A DNA stretch of 64,000 nucleotides from Morganella morganii (GCF_003996855.1 NZ_NRQY01000001.1:1097269-1161268); one strand, 5' to 3'; numbered from the stretch's first letter, positions 47,562 through 57,640 are shown. The notes: a model not told the origin generated them from the sequence alone. Numbers and translations are program-made.

Positions 47562-48068
47562 TCAGCTTGCTGATGGTTCGCTTGCCATACGGCCCAGATC
47601 TTTATCCAGCAGAAACAGTGATTTGCCGCTGTCACCCACCATCGCGAATTTATCCAGTACGGATTTGAACAGTTTTTCTTCTTCGTGCTGCTCAGCAACA
47701 TACCATTGCAGGAAGTTAAAGGTGGAGTAATCCTGTGAAATCAGCGCGGCATGAACCAGCTTATTAATTTCATCAGTAATTAATTTTTCATGCTCCAGCG
47801 TCAGTGTGAAAATATCACTTACTGAACGGAATTCAGCCGGCGGCGCATCAATGGCCCCCAGCAGCGGCATCGCGCCGGTATCGCTGAGGTAATTGAACAA
47901 ACGCTGCATATGTTCCATTTCTTCCGCGGCATGTGCTTTTAAAAATGCGGCAGCACCTTCGTAGCCTTTATCAGCACACCATGCGCTCATCTGCAAATAT
48001 AAATTCGAGGAATAGAATTCAAGATTCAGCTGGGCATTCAGTTGTTTGACTATATCCGGCTTTAACAT
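47562..48068 (-). CDS. ftnA: Non-haem ferritin FtnA
   Basis: Iron-storage protein of 168 residues (E. coli 165) assembling as a 24-mer. Ferroxidase ligands are visible: Glu17 in [18 protein letters not shown] (Glu49, Glu50, His53), [10 protein letters not shown] (Glu94) and AEQHEEEKL (Gln127, Glu130). In E. coli its expression rises with iron through Fur relief of H-NS; no clear Fur site was recognised here. Monocistronic. Confidence 0.95.
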   Translation of the reverse strand: MLKPDIVKQLNAQLNLEFYSSNLYLQMSAWCADKGYEGAAAFLKAHAAEEMEHMQRLFNYLSDTGAMPLLGAIDAPPAEFRSVSDIFTLTLEHEKLITDEINKLVHAALISQDYSTFNFLQWYVAEQHEEEKLFKSVLDKFAMVGDSGKSLFLLDKDLGRMASEPSAS

Positions 48069-48304
48069 ATACAGGCTCCTGTGTAATTGTTTATTTCATC
48101 ATCTGCGGTCATTATGCACACTCCTGCCGGGAAAAAAAGTGCTATTTAATAAATTCACAACATATTGAAAACAAAATGGTTTTGTAAAGATAATCACACT
48201 TAATCGCATTCTCTTTATAAGCAGACTATAATGACCCGATCCGGGCTTGCAGTCCGGCGGCGGCTCAGTTAAGTTAAGGCCGTCAGTCGTTACAGGAGCA
48301 TATT

Positions 48305-48538
48305 GTGGGTTATAATCTTGCCGAACTCAGCCAGGAAGAGATGGATAAAATCAATGCGGACTTAGCCGCATCCGGTGTCGCCTTTAAAGAGCGCTATAAT
48401 ATGCCGGTGATTGCCGAGCAGGTGCAGCAGACACTGCCGGAATCCCTGCGTGCCTATTTTGCCGGACGTCTGGTGTTTTACCGTCAGCGCAGTGCCGGGT
48501 TATCCCGCCTGCCGTATGAACCAAACACCAAACGCTGA
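48305..48538 (+). CDS. holE: DNA polymerase III theta subunit
   Basis: Stabilises the epsilon proofreading subunit of the polymerase III core. The 77-residue protein (E. coli 76) starts at GTG after AGGAGC and contains [19 protein letters not shown] and the ending [11 protein letters not shown] typical of HolE. A TATAAT hexamer lies at 48227-48232. Ends at a bidirectional terminator shared with yebF. Confidence 0.95.
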   Translation: MGYNLAELSQEEMDKINADLAASGVAFKERYNMPVIAEQVQQTLPESLRAYFAGRLVFYRQRSAGLSRLPYEPNTKR

Positions 48539-48542
48539 AGAC

Positions 48543-48570
48543 AAAAAGGCGTGCCTGAGCACGCCTTTTT
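48543..48570. terminator. Bidirectional terminator between holE and yebF
   Basis: Stem AAAAAGGCGTGC / GCACGCCTTTTT with loop CTGA; A5 on the left and T5 on the right allow action on both converging transcripts. Confidence 0.93.
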
Positions 48571-48591
48571 ACTGCTTAACCGTCAGTGTCA

Positions 48592-48975
48592 TTACTGCGG
48601 CAGACTGTATGTCATGGTCTTTGCCGCGCAATTGATATCAACAGTATAACTGACCTGTTTTTTCGAGCCGCGCACAACCAGCGGCACACTGTAATTACCG
48701 TCTTTCTCAGTCACGTCCGCCACATTAATCCAGGCAACCGGCTTGCTGCCCAGCAACGCTTTATCATCCTGCCAGCGCGGGTAACGGCTCTGCACAAAAT
48801 CATATTTCACCTGTGCCGCGATCTGGTCTTTGTTCAGCGATTCGCACGCCGGGAACGTCACCATACGCTCATTTTTGACTTCCGCTGTGGCCGGAGCCTG
48901 TGCGCTGACGGTGAATGCCAGCAGAATACCTGCACCAGCCAATCCGGTACGGGTGAACAGATTCATTGCCTTCAT
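48592..48975 (-). CDS. yebF: YebF-family extracellular protein
   Basis: A 127-residue secreted protein (E. coli YebF 118). After a signal peptide (cleavage near VSAQA) the mature part has VTFPACESLNKDQIAAQVKYDF and VDINCAAKTMTY, with the two cysteines forming the disulfide known in YebF/CMI-fold proteins. E. coli YebF is carried to the medium through the OmpF/OmpX porins; function is unknown. The colicin M immunity proteins share the fold, but the general YebF assignment fits better here. Confidence 0.88.
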   Translation of the reverse strand: MKAMNLFTRTGLAGAGILLAFTVSAQAPATAEVKNERMVTFPACESLNKDQIAAQVKYDFVQSRYPRWQDDKALLGSKPVAWINVADVTEKDGNYSVPLVVRGSKKQVSYTVDINCAAKTMTYSLPQ

Positions 48976-49115
48976 AAAACCTCCTGTTTTAATCCCGAAA
49001 GAGACTAAATGTCATTTTTATACAATAGCGCTTAATTAAATTTCACTTAATGCTCATTGCTGCAAACTAACATATTTATTATCAGGAAATTGTGACACTT
49101 GTTAAATATTTGTTT

Positions 49116-49310
49116 CTATTCTTCGCTGTCGTCATCTTCCTCATCAAACAACGCACGGATCTGCTCACCACCCTGATGCCGTTCGCGTATCTCTGCCGCA
49201 ACCTGTGCGATGGCCTCACCACTGCTCATTCCTTCCTGCATCAGGGTGTGGATCCGCTCAACGGCGGCCTGCTGTTCTTCATGGCTTAACGCGGGCATTC
49301 CGGTAAACAT
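49116..49310 (-). CDS. yoaH: UPF0181 family protein YoaH
   Basis: A 64-residue acidic protein matching E. coli YoaH (59): [20 protein letters not shown], then [20 protein letters not shown] and a poly-acidic tail. A GTG two codons upstream is possible, but the ATG after AAGGTG agrees with the family. Divergent from pabB, as in E. coli. Function unknown. Confidence 0.9.
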   Translation of the reverse strand: MFTGMPALSHEEQQAAVERIHTLMQEGMSSGEAIAQVAAEIRERHQGGEQIRALFDEEDDDSEE

Positions 49311-49431
49311 AATCACCTTCTATAACATTTCAGTAAAAAACACATTATACTCATAAAGATGGCGGGACGCATCCGCCTGTTTTCCGATAAGATAACCGGC
49401 AGTTTCCGGACACAGATTACTGACAAATTTA

Positions 49432-50823
49432 ATGATGACACCACATTCCGTACCTGTACTGACACCGCTTGAATACCATCCCGGTCTTGCCCTGACCCTG
49501 TTTGCCCCGTTGTCGCATCAGCCATGGGCCATGCTGCTGCACTCCGGCAGTGCGCAGCATCAGCATAACCGCTTTGATATTCTGACCGCCGATCCCCTGA
49601 TGACACTCACCACCCGGGGGGATGAAACCTTAACTGAAGATAGCCGGGGCCGGTGTGTCCGTCAAAATGATGACCCGTTTCAGTTACTGGATGCTGCATT
49701 GGCACAGTGCGGGCTGAATCCGCTGCCGCACGACGACTATCCGTTTGCGGGCGGTGCAATGGGATTATGGGGATATGATCTCGGGCGGCGTACCGAATCC
49801 CTGCCGTCCCTGGCGCGTAATGAACTGTCTGTGCCGGATATGGCCGCCGGTATTTACGACTGGGCGGTGATTGTTGACCACCAGCGCCGCAGCGCCACAT
49901 TAATCACGTATACCGATCCCGCCGCACGCCTGCACTGGCTGGAAAGTCAGACTGTACCGGAAACCGTGCCTTTCGCCCTGACCGGTGACTTGCAGTCCGA
50001 TATGACCGAAGCGGAATATCACGCCAACATTGCCCGTATTCATGACTATTTGCAGGCCGGTGACTGTTATCAGGTCAATCTGTCACAGGGTTTCTCTGCC
50101 CCGTATGAGGGGGATGAGTGGCAGGCTTTTCTGCGGCTGAATGAGGAAAACAGAGCGCCGTTTTCCGCATTTCTCCGCCTGCCCGATGCTGCCATTCTGT
50201 CTGTTTCGCCGGAGCGTTTCCTGTGGCTCAAAGACGGTACCGCAGAAACCCGCCCGATCAAAGGTACCCGTCCGCGCCATTTGGATGACCCGCAGGCCGA
50301 CGAGGCAGAAAAACAGGCTCTTGCCGCCTCAGAGAAAGATCGCTCGGAAAACCTGATGATTGTTGATCTGATGCGCAATGATATCGGCCGGGTGGCACTT
50401 CCGGGTTCGGTCAGCGTGCCGTCGCTGTTTGCTGTTGAGCCGTTCCCGGCGGTCTGGCATCTGGTCAGCACCATCACCGCACAATTACCGGCGGCATGCC
50501 GGGCGGCACATTTGCTGCGTGCCTGTTTTCCCGGCGGCTCCATTACCGGCGCACCGAAAATCCGCGCAATGGAAATCATTGAAGAGCTCGAACCTGTCCG
50601 CCGTCACTCCTATTGCGGCGCTGTCGGTTATATCAGCGCCTGCGGTACCATGGATACCAATATCGCGATCAGAACTCTGATTGCAGAAAATAATTACCTG
50701 TATTGCCGGGCTGGCGGCGGGATTGTCGCAGACAGCTGTGCCGCTGATGAATATCAGGAAACGTTCGATAAGCTGGGCCGCATTCTGACGGTTCTGCCGG
50801 AGAAAAAAAATGAGTCCGCTTGA
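49432..50823 (+). CDS. pabB: Aminodeoxychorismate synthase component I
   Basis: Converts chorismate and ammonia (from PabA) to 4-amino-4-deoxychorismate for folate. The 463-residue protein (E. coli 453) has the chorismate-binding domain with the catalytic lysine in RPIKGTRPR (about residue 282), then DRSENLMIVDLMRNDIGRV and PGGSITGAPKIRAMEII. The lysine-containing PIKGT motif separates it from TrpE (PIAGT). Overlaps nudL by 14 bases, the enterobacterial arrangement pabB-nudL-sdaA. Confidence 0.96.
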   Translation: MMTPHSVPVLTPLEYHPGLALTLFAPLSHQPWAMLLHSGSAQHQHNRFDILTADPLMTLTTRGDETLTEDSRGRCVRQNDDPFQLLDAALAQCGLNPLPHDDYPFAGGAMGLWGYDLGRRTESLPSLARNELSVPDMAAGIYDWAVIVDHQRRSATLITYTDPAARLHWLESQTVPETVPFALTGDLQSDMTEAEYHANIARIHDYLQAGDCYQVNLSQGFSAPYEGDEWQAFLRLNEENRAPFSAFLRLPDAAILSVSPERFLWLKDGTAETRPIKGTRPRHLDDPQADEAEKQALAASEKDRSENLMIVDLMRNDIGRVALPGSVSVPSLFAVEPFPAVWHLVSTITAQLPAACRAAHLLRACFPGGSITGAPKIRAMEIIEELEPVRRHSYCGAVGYISACGTMDTNIAIRTLIAENNYLYCRAGGGIVADSCAADEYQETFDKLGRILTVLPEKKNESA

Positions 50824-51376
50824 GCGCTTTATTCCGCGGTTTCAGTTAACCCGTCCTTCCGAAGCGGAAATTGCCGGTGAGCGGGATCGCCGGGCGGCTG
50901 TTTTGCTGCCTATCACCAATAAAGCGCGGCCCGGAATCCTGCTGACACAGCGGGCGGCATCACTCCGCTCCCACCCGGGACAGATTGCCCTGCCGGGCGG
51001 CGCGGCAGATCCGGGTGAAATTTCCCCGATTACCACTGCACTGCGTGAAGCACGCGAAGAAGTCGGTATTCCGCCGCAGTCCGTGCAGGTGCTGGGACAA
51101 ATGGCGCCGGTAGACAGTGTGACCGGTTTCCGGGTTACCCCTGTGGTCGGGATTATTCCGTCGTCACTGCCGCTGTCGGGTAACCCGCAGGAAGTGGCGG
51201 ACATCTTTGAGCTGCCGCTGGATGCCGCCCTTGATCTGAGCCGCTACCGCTACATTGATATGACCCGTAATACCGTGGAACGCCGCCTCTATTTTTACTT
51301 ATACGAGGGACGGATGATTTGGGGGTTAACAGCAGATATTTTATATCGTCTCGCAACGCAAGTTAAAAATGATTGA
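50810..51376 (+). CDS. nudL: CoA pyrophosphatase, Nudix hydrolase NudL
   Basis: A 188-residue Nudix enzyme (E. coli 192) expected to cleave coenzyme A and its derivatives to 3',5'-ADP and phosphopantetheine. Nudix box GGAADPGEISPITTALREAR continues EEVGI (about residues 62-86), preceded by the CoA-specific SHPGQIALPGG segment (UPF0035 motif). It starts inside pabB. Downstream sdaA has its own upstream region of 190 bases. Confidence 0.94.
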   Translation: MSPLERFIPRFQLTRPSEAEIAGERDRRAAVLLPITNKARPGILLTQRAASLRSHPGQIALPGGAADPGEISPITTALREAREEVGIPPQSVQVLGQMAPVDSVTGFRVTPVVGIIPSSLPLSGNPQEVADIFELPLDAALDLSRYRYIDMTRNTVERRLYFYLYEGRMIWGLTADILYRLATQVKND

Positions 51377-51566
51377 TTTGTAACCGATTTCACACTTTCG
51401 CCCTATTTCCCCCTGTTTTTTTTCATCAGGTATGCCCGAATTTTATCCGAAAGCGCTGTTACGCAGTGAAAAATGCGATAAACTACTTTATCCGTGTGAG
51501 CAAATAACAGTAAAGTAACGCGCTTTACGATAAATCACTATTACATTGTTTTTTAAGGAGTCTGAC

Positions 51567-52931
51567 GTGATTAGCGTTTTTGACATGTTTAAAGTGGGTA
51601 TTGGTCCTTCCAGTTCCCATACCGTAGGGCCGATGAAAGCCGGGAAGCAGTTTGCTGATGAGTTGGTTGAGAAAGGTCTGATTTCCCGTGTGACCCGCGT
51701 TTCTGTTGATGTCTACGGATCACTCTCCTTAACCGGGAAAGGTCACCATACCGATATCGCCATCATTATGGGCCTGGCTGGGAACTTACCGGCAACTGTG
51801 GATATCGATGCCATTGACGGTTTTATCCGCAATGTGGAAGAGACTGAGCGTCTGTCACTGGCCAATGGTCAGCAGACCGTGGATTTCCCGCGTGAAGGCG
51901 GCATGAATTTCCACACCGGTAACCTGCCGCTGCACGAAAACGGTATGAGCATCACTGCATTTGCCGGTGATGAAGAACTGTACACCAAAACCTACTACTC
52001 CATCGGCGGCGGGTTTATCGTCGATGCAGAGCATTTCGGTCAGGATAACGCCAACGAAACACCGGTCTCCTACCCGTATGCTTCAGCCGAAGAGCTGCTG
52101 AATCACTGTCATCAGACCGGTCTTTCTGTCTCCTCTCTGATGCTGAAAAATGAGCTGGATATGCACAGCCGTGAAGAGATCGACGCGTATTTCGCCGATG
52201 TCTACAAAACCATGACTGACTGTATCGCTCATGGCCTGGAAACCGAAGGCATCCTGCCGGGGCCGCTGCGTGTGCCACGCCGTGCCGCCGCGCTGAACCG
52301 CCTGATTAACTCTGCCGGTAATCTGTCCAAAGACCCGATGAACGTGGTTGATCTGGTTAACATGTTTGCACTGGCCGTCAACGAAGAAAACGCCGCGGGC
52401 GGCCGTGTGGTCACCGCGCCGACAAACGGTGCCTGCGGGATCGTGCCTGCCGTACTGGCGTATTATGATCACTGCATCGAGAAAGTCACGCCGGAAACCT
52501 ACCTCCGCTACTTCCTTGCCTGCGGTGCGGTCGGTATTCTGTACAAGATGAACGCATCCATCTCCGGTGCGGAAGTCGGTTGCCAGGGCGAAGTCGGCGT
52601 GGCCTGTTCTATGGCAGCTGCCGGTCTGACCGAAATCCTCGGCGGCAGTGCGGAACAGGTCTGTATCGCGGCCGAGATCGGAATGGAACACAACCTGGGC
52701 TTAACCTGTGACCCGGTTGCCGGTCAGGTTCAGGTGCCCTGCATCGAACGTAACGCCATTGCCTCTGTCAAAGCGATCAACGCCGCCCGTATGGCAATGC
52801 GCCGTACCAGTGCGCCGCGTGTTTCTCTCGATAAAGTCATCGAAACCATGTATGAAACCGGGAAAGACATGAACACCAAATACCGTGAAACATCACGTGG
52901 CGGTCTTGCAATCAAGGTTCAGTGCGACTGA
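51567..52931 (+). CDS. sdaA: L-serine dehydratase (L-serine ammonia-lyase)
   Basis: Iron-sulfur enzyme that deaminates L-serine to pyruvate. The GTG giving [19 protein letters not shown] is chosen over an ATG seven codons upstream: it follows AAGGAG and leaves 454 residues as in E. coli. Cysteines of the 4Fe-4S cluster lie in [26 protein letters not shown] and [16 protein letters not shown]. Monocistronic, with a strong terminator. Confidence 0.97.
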   Translation: MISVFDMFKVGIGPSSSHTVGPMKAGKQFADELVEKGLISRVTRVSVDVYGSLSLTGKGHHTDIAIIMGLAGNLPATVDIDAIDGFIRNVEETERLSLANGQQTVDFPREGGMNFHTGNLPLHENGMSITAFAGDEELYTKTYYSIGGGFIVDAEHFGQDNANETPVSYPYASAEELLNHCHQTGLSVSSLMLKNELDMHSREEIDAYFADVYKTMTDCIAHGLETEGILPGPLRVPRRAAALNRLINSAGNLSKDPMNVVDLVNMFALAVNEENAAGGRVVTAPTNGACGIVPAVLAYYDHCIEKVTPETYLRYFLACGAVGILYKMNASISGAEVGCQGEVGVACSMAAAGLTEILGGSAEQVCIAAEIGMEHNLGLTCDPVAGQVQVPCIERNAIASVKAINAARMAMRRTSAPRVSLDKVIETMYETGKDMNTKYRETSRGGLAIKVQCD

Positions 52932-52970
52932 TTTTGTGAATTAACCCACAAAACATAATTCGGTAACATT

Positions 52971-53002
52971 AATATCCCTGCAACATTGCAGGGATATTTT
53001 TT
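52971..53002 (+). terminator. Intrinsic terminator after sdaA
   Basis: Thirteen-bp stem AATATCCCTGCAA / TTGCAGGGATATT around a two-base centre, followed by a T run; 40 bases after the stop. Confidence 0.92.
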
Positions 53003-53413
53003 ACCTGAAGCGCATCAGCAGTGATTATTTTTTAATCAATTCATCCTGTTTTCAGGTAAAGATATTAACGATATGTAAAATCCACCGATACAACACCCTG
53101 CCAAATACTTAATTAACAACCTATAATTCTGATAAATAACTCACTCAACACAATAATTAACTATAATTAAGTGTTTAATGTTTCTGTTTTGTTGTTTTCT
53201 GACGGAAAGCAAGTTTTTTTACATCCATAGAATGTTACTCTTTCATTTAATTAGTGCCCCGAAATTAATTACCACTGCTTAAACGTAAATAATTAGCGGT
53301 ATCACGGGCCTGAGACTATCTTTACACTGGGGTCTTGCGGTTTTTTCCTGACCCATAAAAGATTCTGTGTAATACACAAGAACCATCCTGTCTGATGTTA
53401 AGGGGGAACAGAG
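53003..53413 (+). other. AT-rich gap upstream of the mannose PTS operon
   Basis: About 400 bases without a gene. It must hold the manXYZ promoter. No convincing Mlc or CRP site was found by eye; the sequence is dominated by A and T runs up to about 53200. A strong AGGGGG site directly precedes manX. Confidence 0.5.
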
Positions 53414-54397
53414 GTGAGTATAGCCATTATGATTGGCACCCACGGCAAAGCCGCTGAGCAGTTACTGCGCACGACTGAAATACTGATCGGTGAACAGGAG
53501 AACGTCTCCTTCATCGATTTCGTACCGGGGGAAAATGCCGACACACTATATGCGAAGTACAATGAGAAGCTGCCCGGTTTATCAACCGCTGACGGGGTAT
53601 TATTCCTCGTTGATACCTGGGGCGGCAGCCCGTTCAACGCAGCAAACCGCATCGTGACTGAGCAGGATCAGGCCGCAGGCGGCAACAGCAATTATGAGAT
53701 AGTCACAGGTGTCAACGTGCCGATGCTGGTCGAAACCTTTATGTGCCGTGATGACAATCCGTCGTTGCAGGAACTGGTTGCGGTCGCTCTGGAAACCGGC
53801 CGTGAAGGTATCCGTGCCCTGAAAGCACAGGAAGAACCTGCACCTAAAGCCGCTCCGGCACCCAAACCGGCGGCACAACCGGCAGCACCGGCAGGTCCGG
53901 GCGGACACATGACTATCGCCCTCGCCCGTATCGATGACCGTCTGATCCACGGCCAGGTCGCCACCCGCTGGACCAAGGAAACCAACGTCAAACGGATTAT
54001 TGTTGTCAGTGACGATGTTGCCAACGATACCGTCCGCTCAACACTGCTCAAGCAGGTCGCGCCTCCGGGTGTTACCGCACACGTGGTGGATGTGGCCAAA
54101 ATGGTACGTGTCTGGAATAACCCGAAATACGCCAATGACCGCTGTATGCTCCTGTTCACCAACCCGGCGGACGTTCTGCGCCTGGTGGAAGACGGCGTGG
54201 AGATCAAATCGGTCAACATCGGCGGGATGGCCTTCCATGAAGGTAAAAAACAGGTTAACAATGCGGTTTCCATCGATGACAAAGATATTGAGGCATTTAA
54301 AGCACTGAATGACCGCAACATCGAACTGGAAGTCCGCAAAGTCTCCACCGTTTCAAAAATAAAAATGATGGATTTAATCAGCAAAGCTGAAAGTTAA
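53414..54397 (+). CDS. manX: PTS mannose transporter subunit IIAB
   Basis: Cytosolic phosphoryl-transfer protein of the mannose permease. The 327-residue protein fuses IIA (residues 1-135; phosphohistidine His10 in IMIGTHGKAAEQ) and IIB (about 166-327; phosphohistidine about His179 in RIDDRLIHGQVATRW), joined by an Ala/Pro/Lys hinge at about 137-165. E. coli ManX has 323 residues and the same plan. It starts at GTG. First gene of manXYZ-yobD; takes phosphate from HPr and passes it to mannose, glucose, glucosamine and related sugars. Confidence 0.96.
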   Translation: MSIAIMIGTHGKAAEQLLRTTEILIGEQENVSFIDFVPGENADTLYAKYNEKLPGLSTADGVLFLVDTWGGSPFNAANRIVTEQDQAAGGNSNYEIVTGVNVPMLVETFMCRDDNPSLQELVAVALETGREGIRALKAQEEPAPKAAPAPKPAAQPAAPAGPGGHMTIALARIDDRLIHGQVATRWTKETNVKRIIVVSDDVANDTVRSTLLKQVAPPGVTAHVVDVAKMVRVWNNPKYANDRCMLLFTNPADVLRLVEDGVEIKSVNIGGMAFHEGKKQVNNAVSIDDKDIEAFKALNDRNIELEVRKVSTVSKIKMMDLISKAES

Positions 54398-54460
54398 TTT
54401 GACCCATTACTCAATACAAAATTTGTTGTTTGCAAAATGACTGGTTAAAGGAGAAACACA

Positions 54461-55258
54461 ATGGAACTTTCCGTTGTACAAATCGTCCTGGTCTTCATCG
54501 TTGCCTGTATCGCGGGTATGGGGTCAATCCTCGATGAATTCCAGTTCCACCGCCCTCTGGTCGCCTGTACGCTGATGGGGATCGTACTGGGTGATATGAA
54601 AACCGGGATTATGATCGGCGGTACGCTGGAAATGATCGCACTCGGCTGGATGAACATCGGTGCAGCTGTGGCACCGGATGCGGCGCTGGCGTCCATCATT
54701 TCCACAATCCTGGTTATCGCCGGGGGTCAGAACATCGGTGCAGGTATCGCGCTGGCGATCCCACTGGCAGCAGCCGGTCAGGTGCTGACCATTATTGTCC
54801 GTACCATTACCGTCGCCTTCCAGCACATGGGTGACCGTGCGGCTGATAAGGGCAACCTTACCGCACTGGGAATGATCCACGTCGGCGCCCTGCTGTTACA
54901 GGCAATGCGTATCGCGATCCCTGCGGTTATCGTGGCGATATCTGTCGGTACTGATGTTGTCCGTGAAATGCTTGACTCGATTCCGGACTGGGTCACCCAT
55001 GGTCTGAACATCGCCGGCGGCATGATTGTCGTTGTGGGTTATGCGATGGTTATCAACATGATGCGTGCCGGCTACCTGATGCCATTCTTCTATCTGGGTT
55101 TCGTTACCGCGGCATTTACTGAGTTCAACCTGGTTGCGCTGGGTGTAATCGGAGCGGTTATGGCTGTGCTGTATATCCAGCTCAGTCCGAAATACAACAA
55201 ATCGGAAGTCGTTGTCGCTGCCGGCAGCAAAAACGACCTTGATAACGAGTTAGACTAA
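54461..55258 (+). CDS. manY: PTS mannose transporter subunit IIC
   Basis: A 265-residue membrane channel subunit (E. coli 266) with multiple hydrophobic segments and conserved FQFHRPLVACTLMGIVLGD and GGTLEMIALGWMNIGAAVAPD. A GGAG site precedes the ATG. With ManZ it forms the sugar pathway and, in related bacteria, a receptor for phage lambda DNA entry and class II bacteriocins. Confidence 0.96.
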   Translation: MELSVVQIVLVFIVACIAGMGSILDEFQFHRPLVACTLMGIVLGDMKTGIMIGGTLEMIALGWMNIGAAVAPDAALASIISTILVIAGGQNIGAGIALAIPLAAAGQVLTIIVRTITVAFQHMGDRAADKGNLTALGMIHVGALLLQAMRIAIPAVIVAISVGTDVVREMLDSIPDWVTHGLNIAGGMIVVVGYAMVINMMRAGYLMPFFYLGFVTAAFTEFNLVALGVIGAVMAVLYIQLSPKYNKSEVVVAAGSKNDLDNELD

Positions 55259-55271
55259 GAAGGTGAGCAAC

Positions 55272-56129
55272 ATGGTTGATACTACAAGCAACGTAACCGG
55301 CAGAAAACAGCTTAAAAAGAGTGATATCCGTGGTGTTTTCTTCCGCTCTAACCTCTTTCAGGGTTCATGGAACTTTGAGCGTATGCAGGCGATGGGTTAT
55401 GCCTTCTCCATGGTGCCGGTGATCCGCCGTCTTTATCCTGAAAATAATGATGAGCGCAAACAGGCCATCAAACGTCATATGGAGTTCTTCAATACCCATC
55501 CGTACATGGCTGCGCCTATCCTCGGTGTAACCTGCGCAATGGAAGAACAGCGTGCCAATGGTGCGGATATCGACGATGGTGCCATCAACGGTATCAAAGT
55601 GGGTCTGATGGGGCCGCTGGCCGGTGTCGGTGACCCTATCTTCTGGGGAACTGTGCGTCCGGTCTTTGCTGCACTCGGTGCCGGTATCGCAATGACCGGC
55701 AGCCTGCTCGGCCCGCTGCTGTTCTTTTTCCTGTTCAACCTGGTCCGTATCGCCACCCGTTATTACGGGATCACTTACGGATACAAAAAAGGGCTGGATA
55801 TTGTTCAGGATCTGGGCGGCGGCTTCCTGCAAAAACTGACGGAAGGAGCGTCAATCCTCGGCCTGTTTGTGATGGGTGCGCTGGTTAACAAATGGACAAA
55901 AGTGAATATCCCGCTGGTTGTTTCGGAAATTAAAAACCCGACCACCGGCGAGATGGAAATCACCACCGTTCAGACTATCCTTAACCAGCTGATGCCGGGC
56001 CTGATGCCGCTGCTGCTGACATTCGGCTGTATGTGGCTGCTGCGCCATAAAGTGAATGCTCTGCTGATTATTATCGGCTTCTTTGTGCTGGGTATTCTGG
56101 GTTACGTCTTTGGTTTCCTGGGGCTGTAA
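55272..56129 (+). CDS. manZ: PTS mannose transporter subunit IID
   Basis: A 285-residue subunit (E. coli 283) with RSNLFQGSWNFERMQAMGYAFSM near the N-terminus and NGIKVGLMGPLAGVGDPIFWGT in the middle, both IID landmarks. A GTG nine bases upstream is in frame, but the ATG after AAGGTG giving MVDTTSNVTGRKQL matches the E. coli start. Follows manY closely. A terminator separates it from yobD. Confidence 0.96.
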   Translation: MVDTTSNVTGRKQLKKSDIRGVFFRSNLFQGSWNFERMQAMGYAFSMVPVIRRLYPENNDERKQAIKRHMEFFNTHPYMAAPILGVTCAMEEQRANGADIDDGAINGIKVGLMGPLAGVGDPIFWGTVRPVFAALGAGIAMTGSLLGPLLFFFLFNLVRIATRYYGITYGYKKGLDIVQDLGGGFLQKLTEGASILGLFVMGALVNKWTKVNIPLVVSEIKNPTTGEMEITTVQTILNQLMPGLMPLLLTFGCMWLLRHKVNALLIIIGFFVLGILGYVFGFLGL

Positions 56130-56185
56130 CCGGCAAAAAAACACGTTTTAACGAACGCGTATTTTCACAAAGAGTATGTTAGTTT

Positions 56186-56212
56186 AAACGGGAGGCTCGC
56201 CTCCCGTTTTTT
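56186..56212 (+). terminator. Intrinsic terminator between manZ and yobD
   Basis: Ten-bp stem AAACGGGAGG / CCTCCCGTTT with loop CTCG and T tail. Some read-through into yobD is likely, as the next start is only 28 bases further. Confidence 0.9.
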
Positions 56213-56239
56213 GTTTCACTTCAGGGGAAAAGAACCACA

Positions 56240-56698
56240 ATGACTGTAAATGATATTGTTCTGCTGGTTGTGATTGTGCTGATGCTGCTGTTTGCCGTCT
56301 ATGACGAATTTATTGTTAACACACTGAAAGGCAAAACACAGCTGCGGATAAAACTGCGCCGTAATCATCGCGCCGATGCCGTAATCTTTATCCTTCTTAT
56401 CGGTATTGTTATTTATAATAATATGACCGGACACGGCAGCCCGTTAACAACCTATTTACTTTCCGGCTGTATTATCATTGCAATCTATCTGGCTTTTATT
56501 CGTTCACCAAAGTTATATTTTAAGCAGGGCGGATTCTTTTACGCCAATGCATATATTAAATATGACAGAATTAAAACAATGAATTTATCTGAAGACGGCA
56601 TTCTTCTTGTGGGTTTAGAAAATCGAAAAGTTTACATAAAAGTAACTCATCCCGATGATTTACAAAAGATTTATAATTTTATGATTAATAATAAATAA
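56240..56698 (+). CDS. yobD: DUF986 inner-membrane protein YobD
   Basis: A 152-residue protein of the same length as E. coli YobD, with three N-terminal hydrophobic segments (about residues 5-24, 46-64, 69-87) and a soluble C-terminal part. Function unknown, but the gene regularly follows manXYZ and precedes mntP in enterobacteria, as here. AGGGGA site before the ATG. An AT-rich stem at 56730-56755 (AAAGACTAA / TTAGTCTTT) may be its terminator. Confidence 0.92.
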   Translation: MTVNDIVLLVVIVLMLLFAVYDEFIVNTLKGKTQLRIKLRRNHRADAVIFILLIGIVIYNNMTGHGSPLTTYLLSGCIIIAIYLAFIRSPKLYFKQGGFFYANAYIKYDRIKTMNLSEDGILLVGLENRKVYIKVTHPDDLQKIYNFMINNK

Positions 56699-56775
56699 TA
56701 ACCCCTGCTTTTTATCCCCCTACAGAAATAAAGACTAATAATAATGTTAGTCTTTATTATCTTATTAAATTTTTG

Positions 56776-56794
56776 TATAATGAAAATCATTCTC
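56776..56794 (+). promoter_or_regulatory. Fur box over the -10 of the mntP promoter
   Basis: TATAATGAAAATCATTCTC matches the 19-bp Fur consensus at about 16 positions and contains a perfect TATAAT (56776-56781). Fur with iron would block the promoter of the mntP leader RNA. E. coli mntP is a known Fur target. Confidence 0.75.
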
Positions 56795-56859
56795 ATTAGC
56801 ATCTTTTTAAATCAAAATATATATTCTTGCCTTTTTTATTTTCTGTGATATCTTTCCGG

Positions 56860-57054
56860 TCACGTCATTGGGGAGTAGCCTGTTCTGTTATTAACCTCTC
56901 AGGGAAATAACAGAAAATCCGTGTCAACATACTTGCTTGATATTATATCAGCATGGTGCGGATGCCGTTTCGGTTGGCAAGACCATAGACACGCAGTTCA
57001 CCGGAGGTCGGGGTTGGATTGTGTGTATATGGATAAGCTACCCGACCGAGACTG
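56860..57054 (+). ncRNA. yybP-ykoY manganese riboswitch of mntP
   Basis: The 5' leader of mntP has the conserved blocks of this aptamer: GGGGAGTAGCC (56870-56880), TTGGCAAGACCAT in the middle, and ACCGAGACT (57045-57053) just before the start codon. Spacing and gene context are as in E. coli mntP, where manganese binding frees the ribosome-binding site. The aptamer boundaries given are approximate. Confidence 0.88.
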
Positions 57055-57059
57055 AGTTT

Positions 57060-57629
57060 ATGAGTTTTTACGCCACCCTCGTCCTTGCCCTGGCCCTGTC
57101 TATGGATGCCTTCGCCGTTGCAGTCTGCAAAGGCGCTACCCTGCACAAACCACCTTTACGTGAAGCACTGCGCACCGGATTTATTTTTGGTGTGATTGAA
57201 GCGCTGACGCCGCTTATCGGCTGGGTGATCGGAATTTACGCCAGCCGTTATGTGATGGAATGGGATCACTGGATTGCCTTTTCACTGCTGTTTATTCTCG
57301 GCGCACGAATGATCTACAACAGTGTCACCGCCGGTGATGACTGCTGCGCCCGTCATGAAAAACCACAGCGCCACAGCGCATTACATCTGGCCACCACGGC
57401 CGTTGCCACCAGTCTGGATGCTATGGCAATTGGTGTCGGCCTTGCATTCCTGGAAGTCAATATTGTCCATACTGCGATGACTATCGGGCTGATGACGATG
57501 ATTATGGCCACCACCGGGATGATCCTCGGGCGTTATATCGGCCCGATGCTGGGAAAACGGGCTGAAATTATCGGCGGGATTGTACTGATTCTTATCGGAT
57601 TTACCATTCTGTATGAACATATTGGTTAA
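57060..57629 (+). CDS. mntP: Manganese efflux pump MntP
   Basis: A 189-residue inner-membrane exporter (E. coli 188) with six hydrophobic segments arranged as two repeats; the ion-site aspartates are in [15 protein letters not shown] and [15 protein letters not shown]. The open frame extends 41 codons upstream through the riboswitch, but the ATG giving [13 protein letters not shown] is the true start. Controlled by the Mn riboswitch and probably Fur. Ends at a terminator. Confidence 0.96.
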   Translation: MSFYATLVLALALSMDAFAVAVCKGATLHKPPLREALRTGFIFGVIEALTPLIGWVIGIYASRYVMEWDHWIAFSLLFILGARMIYNSVTAGDDCCARHEKPQRHSALHLATTAVATSLDAMAIGVGLAFLEVNIVHTAMTIGLMTMIMATTGMILGRYIGPMLGKRAEIIGGIVLILIGFTILYEHIG

Positions 57630-57640
57630 CCCGTTCTGAT

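Noticed and set aside
52935..52950. TGTGA-N6-CCACA, a 9/10 match to the CRP core
   Set aside because: It lies between the sdaA stop and its terminator, some 460 bases upstream of manX, so it is badly placed to act on either gene.
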